A stretch of DNA of 64,000 bases from Terrihalobacillus insolitus (GCF_028416575.1 NZ_JAMQKB010000007.1:108977-172976), one strand, 5' to 3'; positions 45,742-55,923 are shown, counted from the stretch's first letter. Numbers and translations are program-made. The notes: generated from the sequence alone by a model not told the origin.

Positions 45742-45812
45742 TCTAGAACCCCACCTCTAAGCGAAGCGAAGGTGGGGATTCCCTGATGTTTCAGCTTGCA
45801 GAAGCGAGTTCG
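45742..45812 (+). repeat. IS605-end-like hairpin element
   Basis: CCCCACCT (45749-45756) pairs with AGGTGGGG (45770-45777) and is followed by GATTCCCTGATGTTTCAG and a second small hairpin (AAGCGAGTTCGCTT). The same tail occurs at 29189. It resembles the structured right ends left by IS200/IS605-type elements. No transposase gene adjoins. It may serve as terminator for the convergent genes. Confidence 0.45.
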
Positions 45813-45829
45813 CTTACTAGTGCACAGCC

Positions 45830-46738
45830 TTATACAATCGGTTCACAATATTGCAGCTTAAGCTCTAATTCAACAGGTTTACCTGTATCGTAGGATATAT
45901 TTTGTATTAACTTTCGAAGCTTCTCTTCTGATTGAGTAGATGGTTTATGCCAATAGTATAGTAACTCAGACATAATCACCTGTCCTTCAGCACGGGCGCA
46001 TTCATAAATATCCAAAAAACTCTTATTGGATGGTTCGTTCGTTGCTGGGTGGTACCACGTATGGTGGCTTTCATTTAGGTAATCCACATCATCCTTAATC
46101 GATTGGTGTGAAAACGATGAAATAACTGGTGCAAAAAAGGTGTTTTTCCATCCATATGGATCATACAAAACCTTTAAAGCAAGTTTCATGTCCCGATAAG
46201 CTTTCTGAATATACGTGTTATCCAATTGGAAAGGATAATGTTTTTTAATGACATGGTGGAGCAAATCGGTTATACCTTGATGTAAAAAGGAACCTGCATC
46301 TATTTCTTTGTATACTGGAGCCTTCCATGTTTTTAATTTACGAAATCGTTCCAATATAACGGTGTCAATAATAATCTCCAGTTTTTGGTGTTTATTTTTT
46401 TCATAACCAGCATGATAATGTATAAATGGATGGGCGTTTCGATCAAGAACATGATGGGTGACAAAGCCAAACACGTACGCTTTTGTAGAAACGTCAGCAT
46501 CCTTTGCGCCCCTAATTAAATCCATTAAAAAATCTCCACATCTATAAGTATGTAGTGCAGAACCTATTTCATGGGCTAATTTCCCTTGTTTCCATGGCCA
46601 AAAGTTGTAATAAAAAAATGGATCAGGCCCCTGCGCTCCTATGTTTAAGAATGGTTCTTGTTGTGCATGTTGAGGTGGAGTGTCTATTACTTCTAGCATA
46701 TCTTCACAAAATAAAATATGTGTCCAAACATTCGGCAT
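45830..46738 (-). CDS. Zinc-dependent phospholipase C-like hydrolase
   Basis: About 302 residues. MPNVWTHILFCEDM, GAQGPDPFFYYNFW, FGFVTHHVLDRNAHPFIHYH and KLEIIIDTVILERF are the His/Asp motifs of the zinc-dependent PLC family. No signal peptide is visible. ATG 46738 follows GGAAGGAGATTGCCTT; the upstream frame to 46825 is unlikely to be translated. Substrate unknown. Confidence 0.82.
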   Translation of the reverse strand: MPNVWTHILFCEDMLEVIDTPPQHAQQEPFLNIGAQGPDPFFYYNFWPWKQGKLAHEIGSALHTYRCGDFLMDLIRGAKDADVSTKAYVFGFVTHHVLDRNAHPFIHYHAGYEKNKHQKLEIIIDTVILERFRKLKTWKAPVYKEIDAGSFLHQGITDLLHHVIKKHYPFQLDNTYIQKAYRDMKLALKVLYDPYGWKNTFFAPVISSFSHQSIKDDVDYLNESHHTWYHPATNEPSNKSFLDIYECARAEGQVIMSELLYYWHKPSTQSEEKLRKLIQNISYDTGKPVELELKLQYCEPIV

Positions 46739-46828
46739 AAGGCAATCTCCTTCCAACGATCCTGTTCCCATTATAAAAGAAAAACAATGTAAATGGAGCG
46801 ATTTGTTAGAAAAATTCTGTGTCAATTT

Positions 46829-46856
46829 AAAAAAAAGAGCCCCGATTGGAACTCTT
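46829..46856 (-). terminator. Minus-strand terminator inside the PLC leader
   Basis: On the minus strand GAGTTCC pairs with GGGGCTC (two G-U pairs, 4-nt loop) and is followed by eight T. With the promoter at 46945-46950 it would bound an RNA of about 100 nt, or act as an attenuator for the PLC-like gene. Confidence 0.6.
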
Positions 46857-46935
46857 CAACCACTTTATATCAACCAATTTATGAATCAGACTTCTTTGAA
46901 TTTTCCCTTTTGATTGCTCCTCCCCTCTCTTTTAA

Positions 46936-46974
46936 TTTACATCAATTATAGCATAAATAACTAATTAATGTAAA
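46936..46974 (-). promoter_or_regulatory. Operator-like inverted repeat around an extended -10 promoter
   Basis: TTTACATCAATTA (46936-46948) and TAATTAATGTAAA (46962-46974) pair with 12 of 13 matches. On the minus strand the left arm overlaps TGCTATAAT, an extended -10 box. The regulator is unknown. It lies between the PLC-like gene and fumC. Confidence 0.6.
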
Positions 46975-47109
46975 TAGTTAGAAAATTAAAATTATGTAAA
47001 AAAATAGCACATAAAACCTTCCAACTCCATTTTTAGCTTAGAATTTGTTAATATAGAAGAGAAAGTTCATTCATTATGTACATACGCACAAGATAAGGGA
47101 GGATTTTAT

Positions 47110-48495
47110 ATGGAGTATCGTATTGAAAGGGATACAATAGGCGAAATAAATGTTCCAATGGATAAGTTTTGGGGAGCACAGACACAACGTAGTAAACAAA
47201 ATTTTCCGATTGGATCAGAACAAATGCCGCTTGAAGTTATTCGCGCCTTTGCCATTTTGAAAAAAAGTGCGGCAATAGCTAACGAATCATTAGGTTTATT
47301 AGAAAAGGAAAAGGCAGCGGCGATATCCTATGCGGCTGACCAAGTAATTGAAAATAAATTGACGGATCATTTTCCGTTAGTCGTTTGGCAAACAGGTAGT
47401 GGAACACAGTCCAACATGAACGTGAATGAAGTCATAGCACATGTTGGTAATCTGTGGTTACAAGAGCAAAACAGTAACCTAACCCTTCATCCTAATGATG
47501 ATGTGAACAAATCGCAAAGTTCTAATGATACGTATCCAACAGCAATGCATATTGCTGCAGTGTTAAAGTTGGAGGATCATGTTGTTCCAGCATTAAAAAC
47601 CCTTAAAGGAACATTGATGGAAAAAATGAAAGAGTTTCAAGATATAGTAAAAATCGGACGTACCCATTTACAGGACGCTACACCGCTTACACTTGGGCAA
47701 GAGATTAGTGGATGGCATCGTATGCTAGAAAAAACGGAGTCAATGCTACTAGGCAGCCTACCATATGTAAAAGAGCTTGCAATTGGTGGAACCGCTGTTG
47801 GAACAGGCTTGAATGCCCACCCTGATTTTTCGGAAAAAGTAGTCACAGCTATAAATGAACAAACAGGAAAAGACTTTGTTTCCGCAGCGAATAAGTTCCA
47901 TGCTTTAACAAGTCATGATGAACTTGTACATGCACATGGAGCACTCAAAGCACTAGCAGCTGATTTAATGAAAATTGCAAATGATGTTCGGTGGTTGGCA
48001 AGTGGTCCACGTTGTGGAATCGGTGAAATCTCGATTCCTGCTAATGAGCCAGGTAGTTCAATCATGCCTGGTAAAGTAAATCCAACTCAAAGTGAAGCTG
48101 TGACAATGGTAGCTGCACAAGTGATGGGCAATGATGCAACGATTGGCTTTGCTGCTAGCCAAGGAAACTTTGAATTGAATGTGTTTAAGCCTGTGATTGC
48201 GTATAATTTTTTACAGTCAAGCCAGCTCCTTGCTGACAGTATGCTTTCCTTCGATGAGAGATGTGCAAAAGGTATTGAGCCAAATCACGATCAAATTGAG
48301 AAAAACTTAAATGATTCTCTAATGCTCGTAACAGCATTAAATCCCCATATTGGGTATGAAAATGCTGCAAAAATTGCAAAAAAAGCTTTTGCTGATAATA
48401 CGACTTTAAAGCAAGCAGCAATTGAATCTGGTCTTCTTACAGAGGAACAATTTGACGCTTATATAAATCCAAAAGAAATGACATATCCGAAGTAA
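47110..48495 (+). CDS. fumC: Class II fumarate hydratase
   Basis: 461 residues, iron-independent fumarase of the TCA cycle. Signature [13 protein letters not shown], substrate residues in [14 protein letters not shown] and [20 protein letters not shown], and [16 protein letters not shown] are all present. RBS AAGGGAGG. Monocistronic. Confidence 0.96.
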   Translation: MEYRIERDTIGEINVPMDKFWGAQTQRSKQNFPIGSEQMPLEVIRAFAILKKSAAIANESLGLLEKEKAAAISYAADQVIENKLTDHFPLVVWQTGSGTQSNMNVNEVIAHVGNLWLQEQNSNLTLHPNDDVNKSQSSNDTYPTAMHIAAVLKLEDHVVPALKTLKGTLMEKMKEFQDIVKIGRTHLQDATPLTLGQEISGWHRMLEKTESMLLGSLPYVKELAIGGTAVGTGLNAHPDFSEKVVTAINEQTGKDFVSAANKFHALTSHDELVHAHGALKALAADLMKIANDVRWLASGPRCGIGEISIPANEPGSSIMPGKVNPTQSEAVTMVAAQVMGNDATIGFAASQGNFELNVFKPVIAYNFLQSSQLLADSMLSFDERCAKGIEPNHDQIEKNLNDSLMLVTALNPHIGYENAAKIAKKAFADNTTLKQAAIESGLLTEEQFDAYINPKEMTYPK

Positions 48496-48507
48496 TTTAA
48501 CAGGATG

Positions 48508-48540
48508 GTTTGCTTCTAATTTGACGACTTTAAACACGCA
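48508..48540 (+). repeat. MITE terminus fragment after fumC
   Basis: GTTTGCTTCTAATTTGACG followed by ACTTTAAACACGCA equals the GCA-type terminus of the MITE family with small deletions. The rest is missing. Confidence 0.5.
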
Positions 48541-48558
48541 CCTTTAATAAATAAAAAA

Positions 48559-48598
48559 AATCTTGCTGGGCTAGAACTTGCCATGGCAAGGTTTTTTT
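48559..48598 (+). terminator. Terminator of fumC
   Basis: AATCTTGC pairs with GCAAGGTT around a long loop and is followed by TTTTT. Confidence 0.7.
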
Positions 48599-48627
48599 AG
48601 TTTTCACATTTTACCAGTAAAAAATAA

Positions 48628-48657
48628 TGATAATATTTAAGTCGTCTGTTCACAATA
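48628..48657 (+). promoter_or_regulatory. Candidate sigma-G promoter of the first SASP gene
   Basis: TGATAA (48628), a 17-bp spacer and CACAATA (48651-48657) resemble the sigma-G pattern TGAATA-N17/18-CATACTA expected for SASP genes in the forespore. Confidence 0.5.
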
Positions 48658-48679
48658 TGGGGTACAGGAGGTGATAGAC

Positions 48680-48883
48680 ATGGCCAGCAACAATACTAAC
48701 CAACTGCTAGTTCCTGGTGTTGAACAGGCACTAGATCAAATGAAGGCGGAAATTGCACAGGAATTTGGTGTTAATCTTGGTGCAGACACTGCTTCTCGTG
48801 CAAACGGTTCTGTTGGCGGGGAAATCACTAAACGTCTAGTTCAAACTGCTGAACAGCAATTTGGCGGACAACAAAAACAATAG
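48680..48883 (+). CDS. Alpha/beta-type small acid-soluble spore protein (copy 1)
   Basis: 67 residues. The GPR protease site EIAQEFGV and the conserved [16 protein letters not shown]-binding helix are present. It coats and protects spore DNA and is degraded at germination. ATG 48680 follows AGGAGGTGATAGAC. Confidence 0.95.
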   Translation: MASNNTNQLLVPGVEQALDQMKAEIAQEFGVNLGADTASRANGSVGGEITKRLVQTAEQQFGGQQKQ

Positions 48884-48952
48884 CTTTTTAATTAGGTAAA
48901 ATTAAAACAGAAGTTATTTCGAAACAAAAAATTTTTTACGAGGTGATAAATC

Positions 48953-49156
48953 ATGGCAAGCAATAACAATTCTAACCAAATAGTAGTACCAGGAGTAGAA
49001 CAAGCACTTGATCAAATGAAAACAGAAATCGCTCAAGAGTTTGGTGTAAATCTTGGTCCAGATACTACTTCCCGTGCAAATGGTTCTGTAGGTGGAGAAA
49101 TCACTAAACGTTTAGTACAAACTGCAGAACAACAATTTGGCGGACAACCACAATAA
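48953..49156 (+). CDS. Alpha/beta-type small acid-soluble spore protein (copy 2)
   Basis: 67 residues, nearly identical to the gene 70 bp upstream apart from a few positions ([17 protein letters not shown]). Same GPR site and DNA-binding helix. A recent tandem duplication; third-codon positions have diverged more than the protein. RBS GAGGTG. Confidence 0.95.
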   Translation: MASNNNSNQIVVPGVEQALDQMKTEIAQEFGVNLGPDTTSRANGSVGGEITKRLVQTAEQQFGGQPQ

Positions 49157-49225
49157 TTTATTTTAAATAACTAAATAAGATGGCATAGGAGGCACCTGTA
49201 GAAGGTGCCTCTTTCTAATGTGTGA

Positions 49226-49912
49226 TTAAAGCTTATCCTTTCTAACATCAAGGTAAAGTGTATCTTGTTGATCTAACTGGGCAACAACTACTTCCTGAAT
49301 AGAAGATATCCCTTTTGCCTGAAGTGTATTATTTAGCCAATCGATGTCTTTGCCGATCGCATCAAGACTATTTTCAAGTACTTGCCCATCAATTACAATC
49401 GTTTGTGGTAAACCTCTACTCGGGCTAATTATATTATAGTCCTTTTTCGTAAGAGGTTGTTTATCTGTTTTCTTCATTGCAGAAACCGTTCCATCCGTTT
49501 CTAGAAAAGCAAATTCCACTTCGTCAAGATAAAAAACGTTTTTTTTTCGTAGTTGAAGAAGCAACTGATCGACGTTAAGTCGTGCTTTTGTCATTCCTTC
49601 TTCTAGAATTTGTCCGTTCTTAATTACAAGGGTAGGTTCATCCGTTAGAATTTTCCTGCCTTTGAACGACTTGATTGCGATTAAGTCAAAAACAAAAATG
49701 ATAATCCCAAAAATAACGAGTGGCAACAATGCAGTTAAAATGGGGATGTTTGTGGTGAAAATCAAGGAAGCCGTTATGGAACCTATGGATACACCTGCAA
49801 CGAAATCAAAGAAAGTCATTTGGGAAATCAATTTTTTGCCTAATATCCTTGCAATCACGTATAAAATAATAAATGTGAGAAGTGTTCGAAAGATAAGTTG
49901 ATATACTTCCAT
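49226..49912 (-). CDS. DUF421 membrane protein (YetF-type)
   Basis: 228 residues: three helices at the N-terminus, then two cytoplasmic YetF subdomains. QMTFFDFVAGVSIGSITASL, LVIKNGQILEEGMTKARLNVDQLL and GLPQTIVIDGQVLENSL are typical. Related Bacillus proteins (YetF, YdfS) are spore membrane proteins. RBS AAAGGAGA on the minus strand. Confidence 0.88.
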   Translation of the reverse strand: MEVYQLIFRTLLTFIILYVIARILGKKLISQMTFFDFVAGVSIGSITASLIFTTNIPILTALLPLVIFGIIIFVFDLIAIKSFKGRKILTDEPTLVIKNGQILEEGMTKARLNVDQLLLQLRKKNVFYLDEVEFAFLETDGTVSAMKKTDKQPLTKKDYNIISPSRGLPQTIVIDGQVLENSLDAIGKDIDWLNNTLQAKGISSIQEVVVAQLDQQDTLYLDVRKDKL

Positions 49913-50009
49913 TTCTCCATTCTCCTTTCTTTAAATAGGTCAACGTTATCATCTACTTGTTTGTATATTTTATACGATTTTTATGAAAAATAAGGAAAGG
50001 CTCCTTAAA

Positions 50010-50162
50010 GAGGTTGTTCAAAAAGTCAACAAATGATAAGCTGCGCATCTCTTCGTTGGCTTGTTTTTCCGTTACTCACGTATTAAAAGCATACGCTCCG
50101 TTACTCAAAACAGCGCCGCCTCGACCTGCTTGCTTCTAATTTGCCGACTTTTTGAACACGTA
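50010..50162 (+). mobile_element. MITE copy 3 with 6-bp target duplication CTTAAA
   Basis: 153 bp from GAGGTTGTTCAAAAAGTC to GACTTTTTGAACACGTA, flanked by CTTAAA (50004-50009 and 50163-50168). The core matches copy 2 but lacks its internal hairpin insert. It lies between two minus-strand genes. Confidence 0.88.
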
Positions 50163-50244
50163 CTTAAATAAAAAACCCTTTGGCAAACCTTGTAGCCAAA
50201 GGGTCATGTGTCTTCTATATAAAGTAGGGGAAAACAGTTCTCCG

Positions 50245-51342
50245 TTATCTGATTCTTTGTTCGGTGTCCTTATCAAAGAAGTGTACTTTGTTCATGTTAA
50301 AGGCGAGTTCAATTTCTTCGCCGCCATTTACATCTGTACGTGAATCAACACGAGCAATGAAATCTTGATCTTCTACCTTGGAATAGAGATAAGATTCAGA
50401 TCCCATTAGTTCTGCTACATCGATAAATGCTTTGATTTTCGTTTCTGGAGTTGATTCGATAAAAACAGGTTCGTCATGAATATCCTCTGGACGTATGCCA
50501 AGTACTAATTCTTTATTTAAATAATTTTGCTCACGAAGGGTTTTCATTTTTCCTTCTGGCACCTTGACCTTGACCGAACCGATCTCAAAATATCCTTCTT
50601 TAAGTGTACCAGTTAAGAAGTTCATGGAAGGCGATCCGATAAACCCACCAACAAAAATATTTTCTGGTTTATCATATACTTCTTTTGGTATGCCAACCTG
50701 TTGAATGAGGCCGTCTTTCATAACTACTAATCGAGTTGCCATTGTCATTGCCTCTGTTTGATCGTGTGTAACGTAAATTGTTGTTGTTTGTAAACGTTTG
50801 TGAAGCTTTTGTATTTCAGCACGCATTTGCACACGTAGCTTTGCATCTAGATTAGAAAGCGGTTCATCCATCAAAAATACTTTAGCATCTCGAACGATCG
50901 CACGACCAAGTGCAACACGTTGGCGCTGTCCACCAGATAATGCTTTTGGCTTTCGATCAAGATATCCTTCTAATCCTAATATTTTTGCAGCATTTTGTAC
51001 GCGACTTTCGATTTCATCTTTTTTAAACTTTCGAAGTTTCAGGCCAAAAGCCATGTTGTCATATACATTCATATGTGGATATAAGGCATAATTTTGGAAC
51101 ACCATCGCGATATCACGATCCTTTGGTGCTACATCATTCATCCGTTTATCATCAATATAGAAATCACCTGCTGTAATTTCCTCCAAGCCAGCAATCATCC
51201 GTAGTGTTGTAGACTTACCACAACCAGATGGTCCAACAAAGACGGTGAATTCTTTATCCTTGATTTCAAGGTTGAAGTCGTTAACAGCGACAACATTTTT
51301 GTCGTATGTTTTGTTAATATTCTTTAGACTTAATTCAGCCAA
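50245..51342 (-). CDS. msmX: MsmX/UgpC-type multi-sugar ABC transporter ATPase
   Basis: 365 residues. Walker [10 protein letters not shown], signature [15 protein letters not shown], Walker [13 protein letters not shown], switch His in VTHDQTEAM, then TOBE/OB regulatory domain. In Bacillus this single ATPase energises several sugar importers whose own operons lack one. The gene stands alone next to a PucR-type regulator, as in the yxkF-msmX arrangement. Confidence 0.9.
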   Translation of the reverse strand: MAELSLKNINKTYDKNVVAVNDFNLEIKDKEFTVFVGPSGCGKSTTLRMIAGLEEITAGDFYIDDKRMNDVAPKDRDIAMVFQNYALYPHMNVYDNMAFGLKLRKFKKDEIESRVQNAAKILGLEGYLDRKPKALSGGQRQRVALGRAIVRDAKVFLMDEPLSNLDAKLRVQMRAEIQKLHKRLQTTTIYVTHDQTEAMTMATRLVVMKDGLIQQVGIPKEVYDKPENIFVGGFIGSPSMNFLTGTLKEGYFEIGSVKVKVPEGKMKTLREQNYLNKELVLGIRPEDIHDEPVFIESTPETKIKAFIDVAELMGSESYLYSKVEDQDFIARVDSRTDVNGGEEIELAFNMNKVHFFDKDTEQRIR

Positions 51343-51521
51343 AAGAAGTCCCTCCCTTAGTTTGAAAGCGTTTTATTTAATGTAGGTTAAGTGTAGTCTA
51401 AATAGGGTGGAAGGTAAATGGTCAATGTGCACAAAGAAGGACAAGGATTTTGTGCACATTTCATTAGAAGTGTGAGTATGACATAGTTTTGGATCAAGTA
51501 TGCCATTGGGGCTTTTAGAAG

Positions 51522-52421
51522 TTACTTATTTTTCAACATGATGGCAAGATAGACTGTTAATGCTTGATTGAAATTACGGATATCGATTCCAGTTTTATCA
51601 ATGAACTTGTCCACTCGATATTGGAGGCTGTTTCGGTGCATATACAATTTTTTTGCTGCTAAGGTTGTATTTGATCCACACTCCAAAAAGAGTTGAATCG
51701 TTTTTAGTAATTCTTCATCTGAAAGGGTCTCTTGTAAAACAGTTTCCGTTATCTTTGAGCGGTTTTTTTCATCGAGATGGTCAACAATGAGAAAGGGAAC
51801 TGCTTCTACAAAAGTAGTAACCGGTTTTTTGTTATATTGTAATAGTTTATCAAAAGTATGTTTCCCCCATTTATATGCGTCTGAAGCACGTTCAAGATCC
51901 GTTAGAACAGGGCCAACATAAAAATGTAATTTAATATAAAAATCGCCCATTAGAACGTCAACAATTTGTTCATAGGAAATATCTTTTTCCTGTTCATTAT
52001 ATGCTTCTTCTACAATGATTCCTTCATGATTATTTTCCCATATGATAGGTACCTTTGTCGGATAAATGCCGTGGATTGCTTCACGGAACTCTACAGGGTC
52101 TACACTGTTTTTAGACAAACGAAAATAGATAAAACGGAAGGACTGTAGCTTCTTGGTTGTTAAAGTAGGTGCATGATGTTTATTATGAAATAGCACATCA
52201 ATCCACTCGTGCTCTCGGTTTGTGACTGGTAATTGTTCGACTTGATAAGGTTCAAGAAACAACTTTAACAGATCTCGTTCACTGGTAGATAACTCTTCCT
52301 TATCGACGCCAATCACTTCATTTTCCTTTGTTTTAAACCAATGGTAACGTTCCATGTCAAGTTGTATATGGGGTTCGGCCTGAATTAATGAAGGAAAAAG
52401 TTCTTTTAATTGTTCAAACAT
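51522..52421 (-). CDS. PucR/CdaR-type regulator, YxkF-like
   Basis: About 299 residues. The C-terminus ETLQLFLECGSNTTLAAKKL-like segment (actual KTIQLFLECGSNTTLAAKK) with YMHRNSLQYRVDKFIDKTG is the PucR C-terminal helix-turn-helix. The N-terminal part has no clear sensory motif. ATG 52421 follows AAGAGGATGCATAT. Its position before msmX matches yxkF of B. subtilis; regulation of msmX is plausible but unproven. Confidence 0.75.
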   Translation of the reverse strand: MFEQLKELFPSLIQAEPHIQLDMERYHWFKTKENEVIGVDKEELSTSERDLLKLFLEPYQVEQLPVTNREHEWIDVLFHNKHHAPTLTTKKLQSFRFIYFRLSKNSVDPVEFREAIHGIYPTKVPIIWENNHEGIIVEEAYNEQEKDISYEQIVDVLMGDFYIKLHFYVGPVLTDLERASDAYKWGKHTFDKLLQYNKKPVTTFVEAVPFLIVDHLDEKNRSKITETVLQETLSDEELLKTIQLFLECGSNTTLAAKKLYMHRNSLQYRVDKFIDKTGIDIRNFNQALTVYLAIMLKNK

Positions 52422-52503
52422 ATATGCATCCTCTTTTCGTGAATTAACCAAGTCTAGTCTCTAACTGTATTATAGCAATTGTATCTCTTTACTTACATAG
52501 GAA

Positions 52504-52544
52504 AAATAAAATTGGGGTCGCCACTAGCACGTAGCAACCCCAAT
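52504..52544 (-). terminator. Terminator of the small 52561 gene
   Basis: On the minus strand ATTGGGGTTGC pairs with GCGACCCCAAT and is followed by TTTATTTTT. Confidence 0.7.
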
Positions 52545-52560
52545 AGTTCGGCTTCGATAT

Positions 52561-52746
52561 TTATCTTTCTACATCAGGAAAAGGTTCATTTTCTTTTGGT
52601 AATTTTCTTGATTGCTCAATTTGCATCTGATCATGGATGGAAGCTGTTGTACCTCCAGCCATCCCTTCATTTATCATTCGGTCAACGTCCAATTCATATT
52701 CTTTTCTTTGCTCATGTGAATCGTTATGTCTCGCTTTTTTGCTCAC
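52561..52746 (-). CDS. Small conserved hypothetical protein
   Basis: 61 residues from a GTG that follows AAGGAGG at 8 nt: SKKARHNDSHEQRKEYELDV with RMINEGMAGGTTASIHDQM. Hydrophilic; the glycine-rich centre looks conserved. No known domain. An upstream in-frame ATG at 52788 would add a doubtful 14 residues across the RBS. Confidence 0.6.
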   Translation of the reverse strand: MSKKARHNDSHEQRKEYELDVDRMINEGMAGGTTASIHDQMQIEQSRKLPKENEPFPDVER

Positions 52747-52816
52747 GCATGGAACCTCCTTTCTTTCCTCATAGAATATTTTTTTCAATTTCTATCGGTT
52801 CCATGCATGTTGAAGA

Positions 52817-54151
52817 TTAGATCAAGTTATTCTTTTGTTGGTTATACAAGTAAAAAGCATACTGAAAAGGATACGAGAGGATTCGATTTGCTTCTTTTTT
52901 AAATTCCCAGTGATCAAAAATACTAAATCCAGGCTTTGAATTTGCCTCAAAAAGCCAAACTTTTCCTTCTGTATCTACACCAAAATCAAAACCAATTTCT
53001 CCGATTGGATGATTCATGGTGCGTTCTATTTCGGCGCTTAGTAAAAGTGCAGCCTGTGAAAGCTTACGTTCAACTCTTTTCGTTTCATCAGGTTCAAACA
53101 TTTCCTCTAAGACGTGAATGGTTCCACCTCGCTTGACATGGGTTGTCAAACTTCCCTTACCAGAAAATTTCGCGCAAACGACAGTAACTTCCCACGTATT
53201 CCGATGGTTCTTGTTGACATGAACACGGAAATCAATTGTACGATCTCCCTTTTTTACTAAAGAAACTTCCCGTTGAGCTACATAACCACGGGTGCCATTT
53301 GGGAACAATTGACTATAAAAAGCATCCATGTGTGCATAACGATTAAGCTGTGCCTTGTCATTGTAATAAAAGTGACTTTCGATTTCTCCTGTGTCTAGTT
53401 TCCCACATTTAATGATTCCATTTCCTCTACTCCCGTGAATAGGCTTAATATAGATAGGATGATGGTTCAAAAGGACGTTTATTTTTTGCTTTGAAGGATG
53501 TAAAATAGTCTCTGGTAAAAGAAATGAACAAGTATCGCTTTTCATTAATCGCTCGTAGATTTCCCATTTGTTAAAAAATCCTTGATTAAAAATAATTGCG
53601 TTCTCTTTTAAGTGTCTTTTTGTTTCTATAACAGTTGGATGATGTTCTATTTTACGATTCGGAATTCGGTCGTATATAACAGGAGGAATTTCATGATAAC
53701 TTTGTTTCCACTTGTTTTGATCCATGTGATAGCCGAAAATTTTATTTGGTTCTTTCAGCATATGCTGATAACCAAAAAAAACGGTACGGAACCCGAGTTC
53801 TTCACCGGCCTTGCTCATCCATTCGTATACTGTCGTTCGTGGACCCAGTGGTAATCCGTCCACGTTGAATCCAGCTATAAATACACCTAAAGTAAGTATA
53901 ATCTTACATGTATTGGAATCCATTTCAACGGTAACAGATGTGTGCTTTGCCATATTTAATTTTGTCTTTAATTGGGAAGATATATATATAGTAGAAGGGT
54001 CTCGATGATGGGTAAGGCAACCTACATGGGTTTGATTTGGTCCATAACGAAAAAATTGTACAGCCTTGAATTGTTGATAAAAGCGGTGTGGGACAATGAT
54101 GCGCTGTCTGTTCCCTTCATAAAATTTAACGTTTAGCGTATATGTAGTCAT
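52817..54151 (-). CDS. YheC/YheD-family endospore coat-associated protein
   Basis: About 444 residues. An N-terminal beta domain is followed by an ATP-grasp-like domain (YIKPIHGSRGNGIIKCGKLD, DFRVHVNKN, EIGFDFGVDTEGKVWLFEAN). Members are associated with the spore coat; the ligase reaction, if any, is unknown. ATG 54151 follows GGAGGGACAATAC. One gene is present where B. subtilis has yheC and yheD. Confidence 0.88.
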   Translation of the reverse strand: MTTYTLNVKFYEGNRQRIIVPHRFYQQFKAVQFFRYGPNQTHVGCLTHHRDPSTIYISSQLKTKLNMAKHTSVTVEMDSNTCKIILTLGVFIAGFNVDGLPLGPRTTVYEWMSKAGEELGFRTVFFGYQHMLKEPNKIFGYHMDQNKWKQSYHEIPPVIYDRIPNRKIEHHPTVIETKRHLKENAIIFNQGFFNKWEIYERLMKSDTCSFLLPETILHPSKQKINVLLNHHPIYIKPIHGSRGNGIIKCGKLDTGEIESHFYYNDKAQLNRYAHMDAFYSQLFPNGTRGYVAQREVSLVKKGDRTIDFRVHVNKNHRNTWEVTVVCAKFSGKGSLTTHVKRGGTIHVLEEMFEPDETKRVERKLSQAALLLSAEIERTMNHPIGEIGFDFGVDTEGKVWLFEANSKPGFSIFDHWEFKKEANRILSYPFQYAFYLYNQQKNNLI

Positions 54152-54300
54152 GTATTGTCCCTCCAGATAAAGTCTCGCTTTGGGTGTTACATTACTAACA
54201 TATTTATGTGAAGAAAAGGGAGAACATGCCTTTTTGAACATCCTTTATCAGTATAACGTTTAATCAACGAATAATGGTAATAAAAGGGAGGAAAAAGAGA

Positions 54301-55437
54301 TTGACGGGATTTTTATTAGTACTATCTATGATCATCATCGGAGCATTTATCGGCGGAATTACGAATTCTCTTGCAATAAAAATGTTATTCCGCCCGTATC
54401 ACCCAATTTATTTCAAAAAATGGAAGATTCCATTTACTCCAGGATTAATTCCAAAAAGACGAGATGAACTAGCAAAACAGCTAGGGAGAATGGTAGTGGA
54501 GCACCTGCTAACACCAGAAGGATTCAAAAAAAAGCTACAGCAGCCTGCATTTCAAAAGCAAATGATTCGCTGGGTACAAGGTGAAGTGCAAGTTGTGCTG
54601 GAATCGAATAAGACCTCAAAAGAGATGTTACAGCAATTAGGTGTTCACGTTGATGAAACAGAACTTCGTCAAAATCTAAACATATGGGTCAAAAGTCGAT
54701 ATGAGGCATTAGTGCAAACGTATCGTCCCGTTCCTCTACATAATGTGTTGAACAGAGAAATGCAACAAAAAGTGGAGCAGTGGATCGACAAAGTAATTGT
54801 CTCAATACAGGGTCAATTGGACTCTTATATTTCTGGGGAAGATGGACGGAGAAAAATTGGCGCACTCGTAGAAACCTATTTAGAAGGGAAAGGATTTTTA
54901 GGTAACATGATTTCTTCTTTTTTAGGAAATGAGGGGCTAGCAGATAAAATTCAACCAGTGATCGCACAATATGTTCGCTCTGAGGAAGCAAGAAAGTGGA
55001 TAAAACAAATGGCTTTAAGAGAATGGGGCACTTTGCTGGAACGACCTATTGGTACAATAGAGGAAAATGTTGGTGAAGAGTGGATTGCAGATGCAGTTAC
55101 TGGCATTGCAGCAAAAGCCATTCCGTTAGAAAAGTGGCTTGCTAGACCTGTATCCGTATGGGCACAACCAATTAAACCGTATGTTTTGGATGCAATTGTT
55201 CCTGCCTTAATAGACAAATTAGGAAAACAAATAGAAAATCGAATAGAAGGGATGATGCAGCAGTTACACTTGGCTGAAATCGTTGAGAAAGAAGTTGAAA
55301 CATTCCCAATTGAACGGGTAGAACAACTGGTGCTTTCTATATCAAAAAGAGAATTCAAAATGATCACCTATCTTGGCGCATTTCTTGGAGGGATCATCGG
55401 ATTAATCCAAGGTTTGCTAGTACTTCTGCTAGGCTAG
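54301..55437 (+). CDS. yheB: DUF445 membrane protein, YheB-like
   Basis: About 378 residues. N-terminal helix FLLVLSMIIIGAFIGGITNS followed by KMLFRPYHPIYFKKWKIPFTPG and LIPKRRDELAKQLGRMV, the DUF445 start, and a C-terminal helix. The middle is a long helical region. TTG 54301 follows GGGAGGAAAAAGAGA. It is divergent from the yheC-like gene and 80 bp before yheA, as in B. subtilis. Confidence 0.85.
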   Translation: MTGFLLVLSMIIIGAFIGGITNSLAIKMLFRPYHPIYFKKWKIPFTPGLIPKRRDELAKQLGRMVVEHLLTPEGFKKKLQQPAFQKQMIRWVQGEVQVVLESNKTSKEMLQQLGVHVDETELRQNLNIWVKSRYEALVQTYRPVPLHNVLNREMQQKVEQWIDKVIVSIQGQLDSYISGEDGRRKIGALVETYLEGKGFLGNMISSFLGNEGLADKIQPVIAQYVRSEEARKWIKQMALREWGTLLERPIGTIEENVGEEWIADAVTGIAAKAIPLEKWLARPVSVWAQPIKPYVLDAIVPALIDKLGKQIENRIEGMMQQLHLAEIVEKEVETFPIERVEQLVLSISKREFKMITYLGAFLGGIIGLIQGLLVLLLG

Positions 55438-55518
55438 GACATCTGTTTCACTATACATCGCTTTTTTGGTTTGTTATAGTGGGGTGGAATCGGAGTTACA
55501 ATAGAGGAGGATTTCATT

Positions 55519-55878
55519 TTGCCAAATATTTATGATAGTGCATACGATCTAGAAAAATCAATTCGTGAAAGTGATGAATTTAAAGGATTAAAGGAATCGT
55601 ATCTTGCAGTAATGGGTGATGAATCAGCTAAGAAAATGTTTGAAAATTTCAGGGACATTCAGATTGAATTGCAGGAAAAGCAAATGCAAGGGGAGGAAAT
55701 TTCGGAGGAACAAGTAGAGAAGGCGCAAAACGTTGTCGAGCTCGTTCAACAGCATCCCGATATTTCAAAACTCATGGAAAAAGAACAACAATTAAATGTG
55801 CTCATTAACGACGTCAGTAAAATTATCACGAAACCATTAGAAGAACTATACGGCACACAGGAGCAGGATCAGCAGTAA
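55519..55878 (+). CDS. yheA: YlbF/YmcA/YheA-family protein
   Basis: 119 residues, fully helical. NIYDSAYDLEKSIRESDEFK and the MQGEEISEEQVEKAQN turn are typical of the YheA branch of the YlbF/YmcA family. TTG start after AGAGGAGGATTTCATT. Probably in an operon with yheB. Confidence 0.9.
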   Translation: MPNIYDSAYDLEKSIRESDEFKGLKESYLAVMGDESAKKMFENFRDIQIELQEKQMQGEEISEEQVEKAQNVVELVQQHPDISKLMEKEQQLNVLINDVSKIITKPLEELYGTQEQDQQ

Positions 55879-55883
55879 TGAAG

Positions 55884-55920
55884 AAACCTTATTCCCTTTT
55901 TTGGAGAATGAGGTTTTTTT
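55884..55920 (+). terminator. Terminator of yheBA
   Basis: AAACCTTATTC pairs with GAATGAGGTTT and is followed by TTTT. Confidence 0.8.
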
Positions 55921-55923
55921 ATG

